From: Citrus sinensis
Taxonomy: Eukaryota > Streptophyta > Magnoliopsida > Sapindales > Rutaceae
Reading direction: 5' to 3'
DNA length: 64,000 nucleotides
Assembly (NCBI RefSeq): GCF_022201045.2
Contig: NC_068559.1
Span: 1,674,001 to 1,738,000 of the forward strand
Shown here: piece after piece, positions 12,150-23,755 of the stretch
How positions within the stretch are numbered: the first letter of the stretch is position 1
Layout of the letters: every line of letters starts with the position of its first letter
Program-made: the position numbers and the translations under genes
Notes under the pieces: model-generated
What the model saw: the letters and a program-made list of their open reading frames with translations, nothing else
Database searches by the model: none
Told to the model about the DNA's origin: nothing

Positions 12150-12406
12150 AGAAACGGTGGGAGCGATCTAAGAATTTTACAGTGCAAAGTAGAGAATAGT
12201 GGTGTGAGTAAAGCAACTGTGTGGTTTTGTACATGTCTAGGAAAGTTCTGTCACAAAAGCGATAAGAGCCTAAGGAGTCTGGGTTTTAAGTGGGACCGTT
12301 GTGAGCCCTCCAGTCTTTCCTGTGAACTTTCTTGGTGTGCATATTCACACATATTCACAACTATTCGAGGTGATACACTAGTTTGTGTACATTATTTATC
12401 AACAAA

Positions 12407-13203
12407 ATGGCGGCAAAATATGAAACTGAGAAGTTTAACGGAAATAATTTTTCGTTGTGGAAAATAAAGATGAAAGTTGTATTGAGGAAAAATAATTGCT
12501 TAGCAACAATTGGAGAAAGGTCCATGGAGATAAGTGATGACAAATGGAACAAGATAGATGGCAACGTCATTTCTGACCTATATTTGGCACTTGCGGATGG
12601 AGTATTATCCAGTGTGGTAGAGAAAAATACAGCAAAGGAAATATGAGATACTCTCACAAAATTGTACGAGGCCAAGTCACTACATAAAAAAAATTCTTGA
12701 AAATGAAACTTTATACTCTTCGAATGACGGTATCTACAACGGTGACCGACAACATCAACACCTTGAAGACTCTATTTTCACAACTCACAACGTTGGGTCA
12801 TAATATAGAGGAAAATGAACGTGCAGAGCTTCTATTTCAAAGTCTACCATATTCATATGATCAACTCATCATCAACCTGACGAACAACAATCTAGCAGAC
12901 AGTTTGGTTTTCGATGATGTTGCAGCCTCCGTATTAAATGAAGAGAGCAGACAGAAAAATAAGGAAAACAGATAAGCAAGTTCGTAGCAAGCGAAGGCGC
13001 TATCGATGACGAGAGGGAGATCAACGAAACGTGGCCCTAGTGGGAGTCACAATCATGGTAAATCAAAATTCAGAAGTAAGAAGAATGTTAAATACTATAA
13101 CTGTGTAAAGAAAGAGCACGTCAAGAAAGAGTGTTGGAGTAACCAGAAGAGAAGAGAAGAGAAGGCAAAGAACTTGAGTTATCAAATGCTCAAGGGTGTG
13201 TAG
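12407..13203 (+). pseudogene. Copia gag (degenerate)
   Basis: The frame opens at ATG 12407 with KFNGNNFSLWKIKM, the typical N-terminal gag pattern of plant Copia elements, and continues through the UBN2-type capsid region (LYTLRMTVS, LFQSLPYSYDQLI) to a zinc knuckle at about 13090-13137. The knuckle reads YYNCVKKEHVKKEC, where the first cysteine of C-x2-C-x4-H-x4-C is replaced by tyrosine. In-frame stops at about 12643 and 12973 break the protein. Confidence 0.85.
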
Positions 13204-13373
13204 CAAGTACCTCGGATGACAGCAAAATTCTCTACAGAGAGGCAATAACTGTTTCAGAAGGCAGAAAATGACTATCTGATATCTGGCTTATAGACTTATG
13301 AGCTACCTGGCACATGACCTCTTGGAGAGAATAGTTCCACACATATATACCTATCTCAAGAGGATTTGTATAT

Positions 13374-16298
13374 ATGGGAGATGATCATGCCTTGGAGATC
13401 GTTGGCATTGGTACTATCAAAATAAAAATATTTGATGGTACAATTCGCACAATTGGGGAGGTACGACATGTCAACAGCCTAAAGAAAAATCTATTGTTTT
13501 TGGGACAAATGGATAGTCATGGGTACAAAACTCATATGGAGAATGAAATTATGAAGATTGTTAAAGGCGCGCTTGTATTGATGAAGGCAAAAAATATCGG
13601 TGCTAATCTATTCATGCTTAAAGGAGAAACACTACAGGAGGTTGATGCATGTGTCGTATTAAATGGAGAAGAGTCAACGATGATGTGGCATCTCAAACTT
13701 GGTTACATGTCAGAATAAGGTATGAAGATTCTCTTTGAGCAAAAATTGCTTCCAGGGCTTAAATTGGTAAGTTTACCATTTTGCGAGCATTGTGCTACAA
13801 GTAAGCAGCATTTATTAAAGTTCAGTAAATCTGTTGCTAGAAGTAACTGCATTTTAGACTTGATTCATTCTGATGTTTGGGAATCGCCGACATATCCATG
13901 GGAGGTGCAAAGTACATGGTGACTTTCATTGATGATTATTCCAGGAGATGTTTGGTGTATCCAATTAAGAAAAAGTCAGATGTATTTTTAGTGTTTAAAG
14001 AATACAAAGCGCATGCAGAACTTGAATCCGGCAAAAGGATTAAGTGTTTGAGGACGGATAACGGTGGAGAGTATACAGACGGTGAGTTTCTTGCTTTCTG
14101 TAAACAAGAAGGTATTCAGAGGCAGTTCACGGTAGAATACACTCCTCAACAAAATAGAAGGGCAGAGCGAATGAATAGGACTCTTACAGAAAAGATAAGA
14201 GTTATGTTGAGAACTGCTGGTTTACCCAATTCATACTGGGCAGAAGCAGCCAAAACTGCCTATTATATAATAAATCGGTCGCCATCCACAACAATTGGGC
14301 TAAAGACAGCGATGGAGATGTGGACTGGAAAGCTAGTTAATTACTCCTACCTACATGCATTTAGATGTGATGTGTACGTGATGTACAATACCCAAGAAAG
14401 AACAAAGTTATATCCAAAATTTAGGAGGTGTAACTTCTTGGGGTATGCTGATGGAGTAAAGGGGTATCGTCTGTGGGACCCCACTGCCCACAAGATCGTC
14501 ATCAACAGAAATGTTATCTTTGTACAAGATCAACTCCAAATGAGATATGATGATGATAGCACTGTAAAAGAAAAAAGTTAGAGACTGTACCGGTATATGT
14601 CAAAATAATTTGGGGGGAAAAGATACGGATTTTTCTGAAGCAGCACCAAAACACGAGCAACAAGAACTAGTCGAGTCCGGGGCTCCAGAAGTTTGTCAAT
14701 CAACTCGTAAGAGAAGACCGCCAGCGTGGCACTCGGAGTATGTCACAGAGATCAATGTTGCATACTATCTTCTAATAGAGGATGAAGAGCCATCAACTTT
14801 CCATGAAGCTTTAAATAGCTCAGATGTTACTTTGTGGATGACAACAATGCAGGAAGAAATTAAAGCTCTACACAAGAATAAGATATGGGAACTTGTACCA
14901 CTACCACACAAAAGAAAGTTATTGGAAACAAATAGGTCTACAAGATCAAACGTGATGGCAATGATCAAGTGGAGCGGTATCGTGCAAGATTGGTTGTGAA
15001 ATTATATGCTCAGAAAGAAAGTATTGACTTTAGCGAGATATTTTCTCCGATGGTTTGACTTACAACAGTCATAGTAGTCTTGGCGATGTGTGCTACATTT
15101 GACTTACATTGAGCAGTTAGATGTGAAAACTGCATTTATTCATTGAGAACTTGAAGAATAAATATATATGCTCCAACCAGAAGGTTTTGCAGAAACAAGA
15201 AAGGAAAACTTGATTTGCATGTTGAACAAATCTTTATACGGTCTCAAACAAGCGCCGAAGTGTTGGTATAAGAGATTTGATTCCTTCATCATGAGCATTG
15301 GATACAACAGACTTAGTTTTGACCATTGTGCATATTACAAAAAGTTTGAAGATAATGATTACATTATTTTACTGTTGTATGTTGATGACATGATGGTAGC
15401 AAGCCCCAACAAAGATCGAATCCAAAAATTGAAGGCACAATTGGCTAGGGAGTTTAAAATGAAGGACTTGGGACCAGCAAACAAGATTCTAGGGATGCAA
15501 ATTCACCAAGACAGAAATAACATGAAGATTTGGCTTTCTCAGAAGAACTATTTGAAGAAAATTTTGCAGCGCTTTAACATGCAAGATTGTAAGCCAATTT
15601 CTACCCAACTTCCTGTTAATTTCAAGTTATCCTCAAGTATGTGTCCTAGCAATGAAGCAGAGAGAAATAAGATGTCTCGAGTACCGTATGCATCAGCAGT
15701 GGGAAGTTTGATGTTCACTATGATATGTACTAGACCAGACAGTGCACAAACAGTGAGAGCAGTCAGTTGATACATGGCGAATCATGGTGGAGAGCATTGG
15801 ATAGCTGTAAAGAGGATTCTGAGCTATATCAGAGGAATCTCAGATGTTGCATTATGTTATAGAGGATCAGAATTTATTGTCAGGTGTTATGTAGATTCAA
15901 ATTTTGCAGGAGACCTTGATAAAAGGAAATCCACTACTGGCTATGTGTTTACACTTATAGGAGGAGTTGTAAGTTGGGTTTTGAAACTGCAGACCGTTGT
16001 GGCTTTATCTACAACAGAAGCAGAATACATGGCAGCTACACAAGCTTGCAAGGAAGTTATTTGAATATAAAGATTATTGGAAGAGCTCGGGCACAAACAA
16101 GATTAAATTTCTTTATTTTGTAACAGTCAGAGTGCCTTGCACATTGCAAGGAATCCAACCTTTCATTCCATGACAAAGCACATAGGAGTTCAATATTACT
16201 TCGTTTGAGAAGTAGTGGAAGACGGAAGTGTGGATTTACAGAAAATCCATACGAATGAGAACCTAACATATGTTTTGACCAAGCCAATCAATGCTGAC
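13374..16298 (+). pseudogene. Copia pol (protease end, integrase, RT, RNase H), degenerate
   Basis: The fragment at 13374-13718 holds the region after the protease active site (VRHVNSLKKNLLFLGQMD) and the start of the integrase (MWHLKLGYMSE). The HHCC zinc region lies at about 13700-13810 (CEHC). The integrase core is at 13877-14581, with FIDDYSR, RTDNGGEYT and a conserved Glu after TPQQNRRAERMN. Reverse transcriptase spans about 14800-15770, with LYGLKQAPKCWYKRF and YVDDMMV. RNase H lies at 15774-16064 (YVDSNFAGDLDKRKSTTGY, then LSTTEAEYMA). The last codons (TKPINAD) meet the solo LTR at 16299 and resume after 17642. At least five stops or frame changes interrupt it. Confidence 0.88.
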
Positions 16299-17642
16299 TG
16301 TTGAGTGTTAGAAAATGCATATTTATAAAGGAGAAAACCGTCATTTTACATTTCAAGTCTTACTAACAACCCTTACTTTTATGTATTTAACCTTCTTGTG
16401 ATTTAATTACATGTGTTTTATTTTAATTAAGTATTTAATGTATTTTAGGGGGCATCATAGTCATTTCACAATAAACGAGAAATCAGATGGCAAAACGGAC
16501 ATCACTTTTGAACTCAGGACGGTCGAAAACCTTAGGAGGAGCATAAAAGGAAAAATGGCACTGTTCACATGTACGGTACTATTCACGTGTACGGTACTGT
16601 ATACGTTACTGTTCATGACACTGTTCACATAGACAGACCGATGACGTGGCATTGACTGATGAGGTGTCACGATCCTGTTGGACTAAAATTCTTATATACT
16701 GTTGATGGTGACGTGGCAGTATATCAGTGGACGAAAAATCTCGCATACGGTGCATGCATCACACAGGATTATTTTCAACCAAACCGCGTTACTGTTCAAA
16801 GTCGGGTCAAACCGTGTTACTGTTCATCCGCGTGGTCAAACCGTGGACTGTTGACTGATGACGTGGCACAATCCTGAGCGTCCAAACTGTTTTTAATCCG
16901 ATGGCCATGATTTACTCCATGTATCTATAAAAAGGGGGCCTCTCCCCCCTAATTTGATATCTCTGAATCCATTTTTGGACTCTGTTTTCTGTAATTCCTT
17001 CTCCATCTTGTATTTTCTTCGTATTTTAATAAATTCACATTTTGCCCCTAGTTCAATTATGAGTGGCTAATTTTCTTTCAAGCTTGGGTTGAAGGTGAAG
17101 TCTCAACATGTGTCATGGGCTTAATTTGGTAAATTTATTTTCTCTTCCCCTCTAGTTTTTGTGGATGTTTTGACTTTTCGTCAACAAATAATAATAATCT
17201 TGTCTAGATACCGCCTTGGTTACACCGGCTCTCTAGTATAAGGTTATTATTATTTGGCACGATAAGCCCTTAGCACCATATTGATTAGAGCGTGGTTCAT
17301 GAGGTGTGGATTCCCCCCTCATGATTTAATTGGCATTAATACGGATTATTTAGCCCATGATGCATGTTGATACGGATCCAGATACCCAACTACGTTATCT
17401 CAATAGAATTCTCTTCAATTTATTCTTGTCATTTCAATTTCAATTTTAGAATTTATTCTCGCCATTTTAATTTAAGTTTTAACATATTCCAAAATATTTC
17501 CACCACAAATCCAATCACCTATTTACAAAATTAATTCTACACACAATTAAAATCCACCTCCTCGTGGGATCGACACTCGTCACCATTAGTCTATACTACA
17601 ATAGATTTGTGCGCTTGCGAGTACATTAAAATTTGCACAACA
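16299..17642. mobile_element. Solo LTR, Gypsy-like, inserted in the Copia pol end
   Basis: The segment begins TGTTGAGTGTTAG, ends TTTGCACAACA and is flanked by the exact 5-bp duplication CTGAC (16294-16298 and 17643-17647). Removing it together with one copy of CTGAC restores the Copia pol tail reading. At 1344 bp, with no coding region and no second LTR, it is a solo LTR. The end region (GTGGGATCGACACTCG, then GCGCTTGCGAGTACAT) is like plant Ty3/Gypsy LTRs I know, but the superfamily is inferred. Orientation is assumed plus from the TATA-like CTATAAAAAGG at about 16924. Confidence 0.85.
16561..16636 (+). repeat. 18-bp/12-bp repeat array inside the solo LTR
   Basis: Two 18-bp units (16561, 16579) of CTGTTCACATGTACGGTA type are followed by two shortened 12-bp units and a partial unit. 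They are the same motif as the Copia leader array at 12051. Looser TACTGTTCA copies continue at about 16790 and 16818. Confidence 0.85.
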
Positions 17643-17768
17643 CTGACAAGTTTGTCTGGAGTAGATCTTCTTGTGGTCTAGCAGAAACGTAAGCAACATG
17701 ACAATGGCAAAGCAGAAAGGATAGTGTGGAGATTAATTGATTCTCAATCAAATCTCCAAGTGGGAGAA

Positions 17769-18223
17769 TGTTAAAGTCATGGTTGGCACCGGCCATCTAG
17801 ATGGGCGGTGCCATGCCATTCAACACAGCCCGCCATTCTTGGTGGTGCCATGTTGACTTATTATATATATTAAAAAAAGAGCCAAAATTTTGGCTATATA
17901 AAGAAAGCTTCCCACCCTCATTTTAGCATCCAATTTGTGAGAGAAAATAAGTAGAGAGCTTGAGTGATTTTAAGGGTTTAAAATTATAAATATATTGTGA
18001 GTGAGAGATTGGATGTATTGGGGTTCTGAGTAGTGAGCCAAAATATTATAATACTTGTAATCCTCATATCACTAGTGAAATATTTTCCTTCTGTCTTCAC
18101 CCATGGACGTAGGCTAAAAGCCGAACTACATAATTTTCTGGTGTCCTCTTTTGTGCTTGTTCTTTATTTTTTTTCCAATTTCATTTTAGCTGTGACCGTG
18201 CTTCACCCATCAATTTTCTAACA
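17769..18223 (+). repeat. 3' LTR of the nested Copia element
   Basis: This 455-bp copy of the 5' LTR is preceded by the polypurine tract CCAAGTGGGAGAA at about 17755-17767. It ends CTAACA directly before the LINE sequence resumes at 18224. Confidence 0.9.
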
Positions 18224-19129
18224 GATTCATCAGCCCCTTTATATCACGAATCAGAGGATAACAAACATTAACAGTATTACAACCCTTGGCAACCATTTGA
18301 ATCACACACTCACTATCAACTTCTATGAGAATGTTACGAATGCCAACCTTCCAAGCCAGCAACAGTCCCTAATAAATTCCACATAACTCAACCATTGTCA
18401 CCGAGCATACACTAATATTAATTCCAAATCCTGTCACCCACTCCCCGTTGCTATTTCAAATTAAACTGCCAACCCCTGTGGTACCTGAGCTCTTTCTAGA
18501 CCCATCGATATTCAATTTAAAGACTCCGTCGAGAAAAAGGTTCTATTGTAGCCACTTATTAACTCGTACTACTGCCCCTCAAATTTACAATTGGCTAATC
18601 ATTTGGATTTCAACTACTCTTGACTTGATATCCAAGATAATGTTCCTTTTGCTGTTAAAATTGTTCGAAAACAGAGCCTGGTTCCTCCCAAAACCACAGC
18701 CTCCAAGCTGCCACAACAAAAATATAATGTCATTCAACATTTCCAAGTAGCTCTTTGGTGTTGCTCAGATTACACATAATCCAACTTTTTAAACTTATGC
18801 TGAAAAATTCGTCTTTGTTAGACGAAGGCAACATCGAACACCACGCTTTCCTTGCATGGATGCAATCTTGAAGCACATGTAACACATCTTCCATGGAAAA
18901 ACCACACAACGGACACTGTACATCTGTAATAACATGCCTTTTCAAAAGAAATTCTTTAGTCTTTAGAGTTTTTTTCATTGCTAGCCACAAGAAAGTTCAA
19001 ATAAATTGTGGCCCATTCCATTTCCAGATGATAGACCATTTTAAATTTTACCATAGATGATCAGGTTCTATCATGGAAAAAAAACATGATATTATTCAGG
19101 CCAACACACGCAACATAAAGCTTGATTAC

Positions 19130-19176
19130 TATGCAATTAATGAATTCAGAGGAGTAAATGTTGGTAATTGAAGGTT
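19130..19176 (+). pseudogene. Possible CHX C-terminal scrap
   Basis: Just right of the LINE duplication, the plus strand can be read KLDYYAINEFRGVNVGN. This resembles the CHX-B tail QLDEYVMNEFRERNAGN in exon 3. A stop (TGA) follows at once. It could be a fragment of another CHX copy into which the LINE inserted, but the match is short and the left flank at 11,280 shows no clear CHX reading. Confidence 0.4.
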
Positions 19177-20377
19177 TTAAAAACCTTTAAAAATTCGGAT
19201 ATATTTAAATAAAGAATATCAAACAAGAGATTATCCATGTTCTTGCTATCTAGTTGAGCTTCTTTTTTAGTTCTTGAAAATCTTGGCAAATCAGACTTGA
19301 GCATGTACTTATAAAGGCACTCAATGATTTTGCCAGCATAGGCTTTATGAATTTTTATAAATCTGAGATCCAAATTTCTTAGCCAAATGATAAATTAGCC
19401 AAAAAAAATCATTTCTCAATTCTTTTGGCCTACATTTATAGACCAAAGAAGCGAACTTGGTGGGAGAGTGAATTTTACATCTGAATCTCCACCATTCATC
19501 CTTTTATTTCAATTTACATCATTGGATTCGATAACCTTTTTTCTTCTCTCATTTCAACAATGTTCCACTTCTTTAAAGCGGCATTCATTATTGGTGGTTT
19601 CACTTCATTACCACAAATGATCTCCCAGAAATCCTACCCTTGTAAGTAGGACTCCATCAATGTTGGCCACGTATTGTAATTTTTATTGTTGAGCTTCTTG
19701 ACTCCTCTAACTACTCAAGGTCACCCATCATGTTTGCAAGACTTTGACAATGCCAAGAAAATTTGATTTCACTAACAAACTTGCAGAGTTTCAAACTTTT
19801 CACAATTCAACGAAGCATTACCAAATGATCCTCGATCGTTCTCGATGTTCTCTTACAACATCCCCATTACAGTTTTGATCTTTCAGCAGCACTGCTACAA
19901 TGGTCTTGACCAACTACGCTCTGATACCAATTGTTGAAACAAAAGATACTAGACTGCACAAAACTGAAATAATTTGGGCAATAGAATAATCTTACTAAAT
20001 TGAAGGACTTTATTGATGTTTTACAAGAGAAACACTACAACTATGAAGGCTCACTCTTCTTTCTCTCTTCTAATTCTTCACCTCTGACTTGATTTCTATA
20101 ATAAGGCGTTTAGGGGTATTTATAATATTGTAGAACTAATACAAACTATACAAATATTAAATTATAAAAATTTAACAACCATATTTTATAAATATCTCTA
20201 AATATTCAAGGAATATCTAGACTTAGATATTTTTACCTCTATTAGATATTTTTTAGATTAGAGATATCTCTCATTCTATACACAACTCTTGAATCTTTTT
20301 ATGGATTGTGCTTTAAAATTGAGCTTAGACAAATGTAATTGGATTGGATCATGAAATTTGTATTAGACTCTTTAACA
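19177..20377 (-). mobile_element. Copia 5' fragment, minus strand: LTR, primer site, partial gag
   Basis: Read on the minus strand, an LTR (20377 to 19932, 446 bp, TGTTAAAGAGTC...TTTCAACA) is followed by the primer-binding site TGGTATCAGAGC (19929-19918) and then a gag start. The gag reads MESYLQG, a stop, DFWEIICGNEVKPP and NAALKKWNIVEM between about 19680 and 19545. The stretch 19177-19545 shows no recognisable domain and may be more of the element or older spacer. No 3' LTR is present, so the element is truncated. Confidence 0.7.
19932..20377 (-). repeat. LTR of the truncated minus-strand Copia fragment
   Basis: TG...CA boundaries are set on the inner side by the adjacent primer-binding site (19918-19929) and on the outer side by TTTAACA at 20377. 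It carries many TCTAGATATT-like direct repeats at about 20190-20270. Confidence 0.65.
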
Positions 20378-20413
20378 ACTTGTACTGTATATGCATGCAT
20401 TTTTTATGAACTT

Positions 20414-20448
20414 TTTATTTATTTATTTATTTATTTATTTATTATTTT
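20414..20448. repeat. (TTTA)n microsatellite
   Basis: About eight tandem TTTA units, starting just after CTTTT, end a few bases before the splice acceptor of the CHX-C exon 2. The run may form part of the acceptor's pyrimidine tract. Confidence 0.85.
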
Positions 20449-22158
20449 ACTATAGAGCGGAATTATCTTAGGAGCTTTTGTTCTAGGTCTTGATAGAAAG
20501 CTTTGGGGAAAACTGTTTCCTTTAGAACAGATGATGGTAGCTAATATAGCAACAATAATTGGTGGAGCTTACTTCATTTTCTTAGTTTATGTAAAATTGA
20601 ACAGAATCAAGATCCTAAGGACTGCAAGAAAATCATGGGTTCTTAGTCTAATATGCCTTGCATTTCCTTGCACAATCATATTGATCCTCAGTATTTTGCT
20701 TCAAGGCTATATCCCTAGAATTGTGAATGGACCTTCCATTAACTTTTTCAGTTTCATTTTGTACAAACATTTTTCTCTGTTATTGCCCATGCTATTACAA
20801 GGCTTAAGCTATTAAATTCTAAGTTAGGCCAACTTGCAATACCTTCTTCAATATTTAGTGAGATTGCTACTTGGTTAAATATGTTATTTGCATAGCTTCT
20901 TGCGAACCCCAAGCAATTGATCAAAATCAGGGGTAGCATTTATGCACTATTACTATTTATATTCTTCAATGTCTGGCTAAAATACAATGGATCATATGAA
21001 CGATACCAAAGGGGAATCCAATTAAGCAAATGCACTTTATGACAATACTAACTCTCCCCATAAGTGTTGGACTTTTGTTTGACATAGTTGGTTTAACATT
21101 CTTATTGGGGGCTTCATTGATTGGCTTATTTGTACTGTCAAGACCTCCTCTGGTTTTAGCAATAGTAGAGAAATGTGAGGTTACAATCACTCACATTTTT
21201 CTCTCTTTCTTCAACATTCGCATTTATTTGCTCGCCGATGTACACATAATAACAGATTGGAAGCAATTCGCACTACTTGTGATGATCATGATCACCGCAT
21301 ATTTGTCAAGGATGATAGAAAGTTTGTTATCCTTGATCTTCTTCAAATTAAGTTCTCAAAAAGCAATCTTATTCAGCTTTCTTTTGAACAGTAAGGGCAT
21401 AGTTGAGTTGTTGATAATCATGCTATAAAGAATGCACAAGGTCGATTATAATTTTATATCTCTACCTTCTCTAACCAATTGGATATGGTTTAGTGATGAT
21501 CTACTTTTATTTTGTTATTTAATATATGCAGTATATAAATAACCAGCCTTTGACAACAATGGTATTGTCCCACACAACAGAGGTCGATTGTAACGCCTAT
21601 AATATATACCTACGAGCCTAAAATAAGACTTGAAGTTTCACTTATGATTGAACATACCGTGAGAATACTCCAAACAACACCAATTGATACAGAATTACGA
21701 ATCATTTATTGTGTTCACTATGAAGATAATGTCCATAGCATCAATGCTTTGCTTAAAACATCAAGCACAAATGAATTAAGTCCTATATGCACCTATATAT
21801 TCCAACTTGTCAGGCTTGTTGGTAGTGCCACACCAATCTTAATGCCTTACAAAAGGAGCTCAAAGGAAAGCTCAACTGATCGCATTATGTGTGTTGTAAT
21901 AAATACAAATCAAACTGAAAGCTCTAATGTTCCAATCATAATCCAGACCTTCTTTTTTACTACCCCATATGACACCATCTGTGAAACCATTTGCAAGTTA
22001 TCTTAAAATGGACTTGTGCCTTTCATTGTAGTTCCTTTCCACAAAAGCCAAGAAATACAAGAAAGAACAATGTTTTTGCGCCCATTTAACCAAAATATAC
22101 TACATTATGCACCTTGCACAGTTGGGATTCTGGTAGATAAGGGCTTGCCTAACTTTTG

Positions 22159-23755
22159 TTGGAAATATAAATCAATATTGCTTTGTGAATTCCTAAACCA
22201 AGTGAATCAACACTTTGAACATAAAGAATAGAAGTCCATTAATAGTAGTTACAGGTATTGTTCACTTAAGGGATGACAAAAATTCCCACAGGCACGGGAC
22301 TGAGGGTACAATGACGATTTTATATCTAATATCTTATTTGGAAAAATGACAGGGACGATCTTTTATCCAATTTTTTTCAGAGAAAGAACATGAATGAATC
22401 AGAGTCTCTAACCCCTCCCCAATTCCTTATTTTCTCATTTTAATTTTATTTTTAGTTTTTAGAATCATTAATGAATAAAAAAAATTTAAATTACAATATA
22501 TTAACAATAAGTATAAATAACAAATATAAAAATATTTATACAAATATATTATAAAACTTTTGGGCCTTGTTAATTTGTTGTAACCCTAAATTATTACTCA
22601 ATCAAGTCTTTTCCAAAAGGGTTTGGCCCAAAATTTTTCTTTTAAACTTTTATCTTGTCTAATAAGATGAAAAGTAAAGCAAAGTTTAAAGTTATAACAT
22701 CCAAACTTTGCTAAGATACATTGTAAAACTTTACTTTTATTTAAATTTTTTATTCTAATATGATTGAATTAAATTTAAAAACTAAAAATGTATCGATTAT
22801 TCAAGGGTTATTAAGGGATTGAGATCCTCAAAGATCCCTTGTTATTATTCGGGGAGGGGACGAGGACATATGTAGAGTATCGAGGATGTCAATCCCCTCC
22901 CCTCCCTCCCCTCCCCATTGTCATCCCTATTCACGTCACTATTCCCGAGTATTGTTCATACGATAATATTCATGGCATTGTTCACTCAACACTATTCATA
23001 ACACTATTTATCCGATAATAGTTATAAGTTCATCAAGATGTGCGCAATGCACTGTTCTTAAAACCAATTTCCGCTCCTTTAGGAAGATTTTCTAATGCAA
23101 TAAGGACACAAATAATACGGATTGATCTTTAAGATTTAATGACGTCATTATTGTGAGGTTGCACTCTAAACAACAGTGTAAAACAGCAAAAGAAAAATTA
23201 TGAAGGAAACATGAGATAGAAGGAGAGGTCACAGAGGTTGTTGTACCTTAAAGGCTTTTTATGTCTCCTTTATGTAGAGAAACTCTATATAATCCTTTTA
23301 CTAATTCAATTTGAATTAATCACTCACTTTCCCTATTTAATTTGAATTAGTCATCCATGTGTCTCATAATATAGTTCAATTTGAATAATCCAAATCACAT
23401 CTAGATTTCACTTATTCAATTCTTATTTATAATTAAATCAAACACATGACTAATTTCAAATCAAACATAAAAGTGACTGCTCTCACTTCTCTTCATGTGA
23501 GAAATTAGTATTTTGAAATACCATGTAACACCCTAGGTGAATCCCTCATCGACAAAGCGCAAGAGAGATGTTCGGTTTATAAGGAATAATTCATACTTTG
23601 ATTGGGAAGACGTGTTTTAGGGTGTACGAGTGCCTAGAAACAAAACCGTGCGAGACTTAATAAGGTCTAAAGCGGACAATATCTTATCAGGTCTGGGTTA
23701 GGTCATGACAAATAAATTAAATTTCCAAAATTTAAAATCATGGAAATTTGGCATT
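22159..23755. mobile_element. Composite repeat insertion inside CHX-C exon 3
   Basis: About 1.6 kb interrupts the CHX-C coding match. It starts TGTTGGAAATATAAATC, which looks like an LTR start. It contains degenerate ATTGTTCA/ACTATTCA repeats at about 22250-22260 and 22930-23040, and encloses the hAT-like element at 22268-22928. From about 23524 to 23710 there is a TGTAACACCC...GGTCATGACA block of a kind common in plant LTR sequences. No protein domain and no clean outer target duplication could be identified. Confidence 0.6.
22268..22928. mobile_element. Non-autonomous hAT-like element
   Basis: Terminal inverted repeats AAGGGATGACAA (left) and TTGTCATCCCT (right) bound 661 bp with no coding sequence. 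The flanking octamers are GTTCACTT and ATTCACGT, six of eight matching, as expected for an old 8-bp hAT duplication. Subterminal G/C-rich motifs (GGGGAGGGGACGAGG and its complement) fit the family of plant hAT elements beginning with GGGATG(A/T)CAA. Confidence 0.65.

Larger units (their letters stand above)
11542..18223 (+). mobile_element. Full-length but degenerate Ty1/Copia element
   Basis: Paired LTRs (11542-12005 and 17769-18223) flank a primer-binding site, gag and pol on the plus strand. The pol order integrase, RT, RNase H is the Copia order. The flanking pentamers are GATCC on the left and GATTC on the right, an imperfect 5-bp target duplication. The LINE RNase H reading resumes on the two sides, confirming the boundaries. 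A 1344-bp solo LTR (16299-17642) sits within the end of pol. Without that, the element is about 5.3 kb. Several stops and frameshifts show that it is not autonomous. Confidence 0.88.
11299..19096 (-). mobile_element. 5'-truncated LINE fragment carrying a nested Copia element
   Basis: An 18-bp sequence containing AAAAACATGATATTATT occurs at 11299-11316 and again at 19079-19096 and reads as the target-site duplication. On the minus strand the body encodes the end of a plant LINE. From 18990 to about 18730 there is a zinc-binding zf-RVT domain (CPLCGFSMEDVLHVLQDC). From about 18400 down to 18224, resuming at 11536-11340, there is an RNase H domain (VELCGIYQGLLLAW, then VVLHHVYRESNNAADFMA). The minus-strand 3' tail is an (AAT)n run at 11311-11330. 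Without the 6.7-kb Copia insertion at 11542-18223 the LINE is only about 1.1 kb, so it is heavily 5'-truncated. An in-frame stop or frame change is present, so it is inactive. Confidence 0.82.

Noticed and set aside
20414-20448. (TTTA)n run considered as a retroelement tail
   Set aside because: No element boundary or target duplication adjoins it; it sits directly before a splice acceptor and reads as a simple microsatellite.
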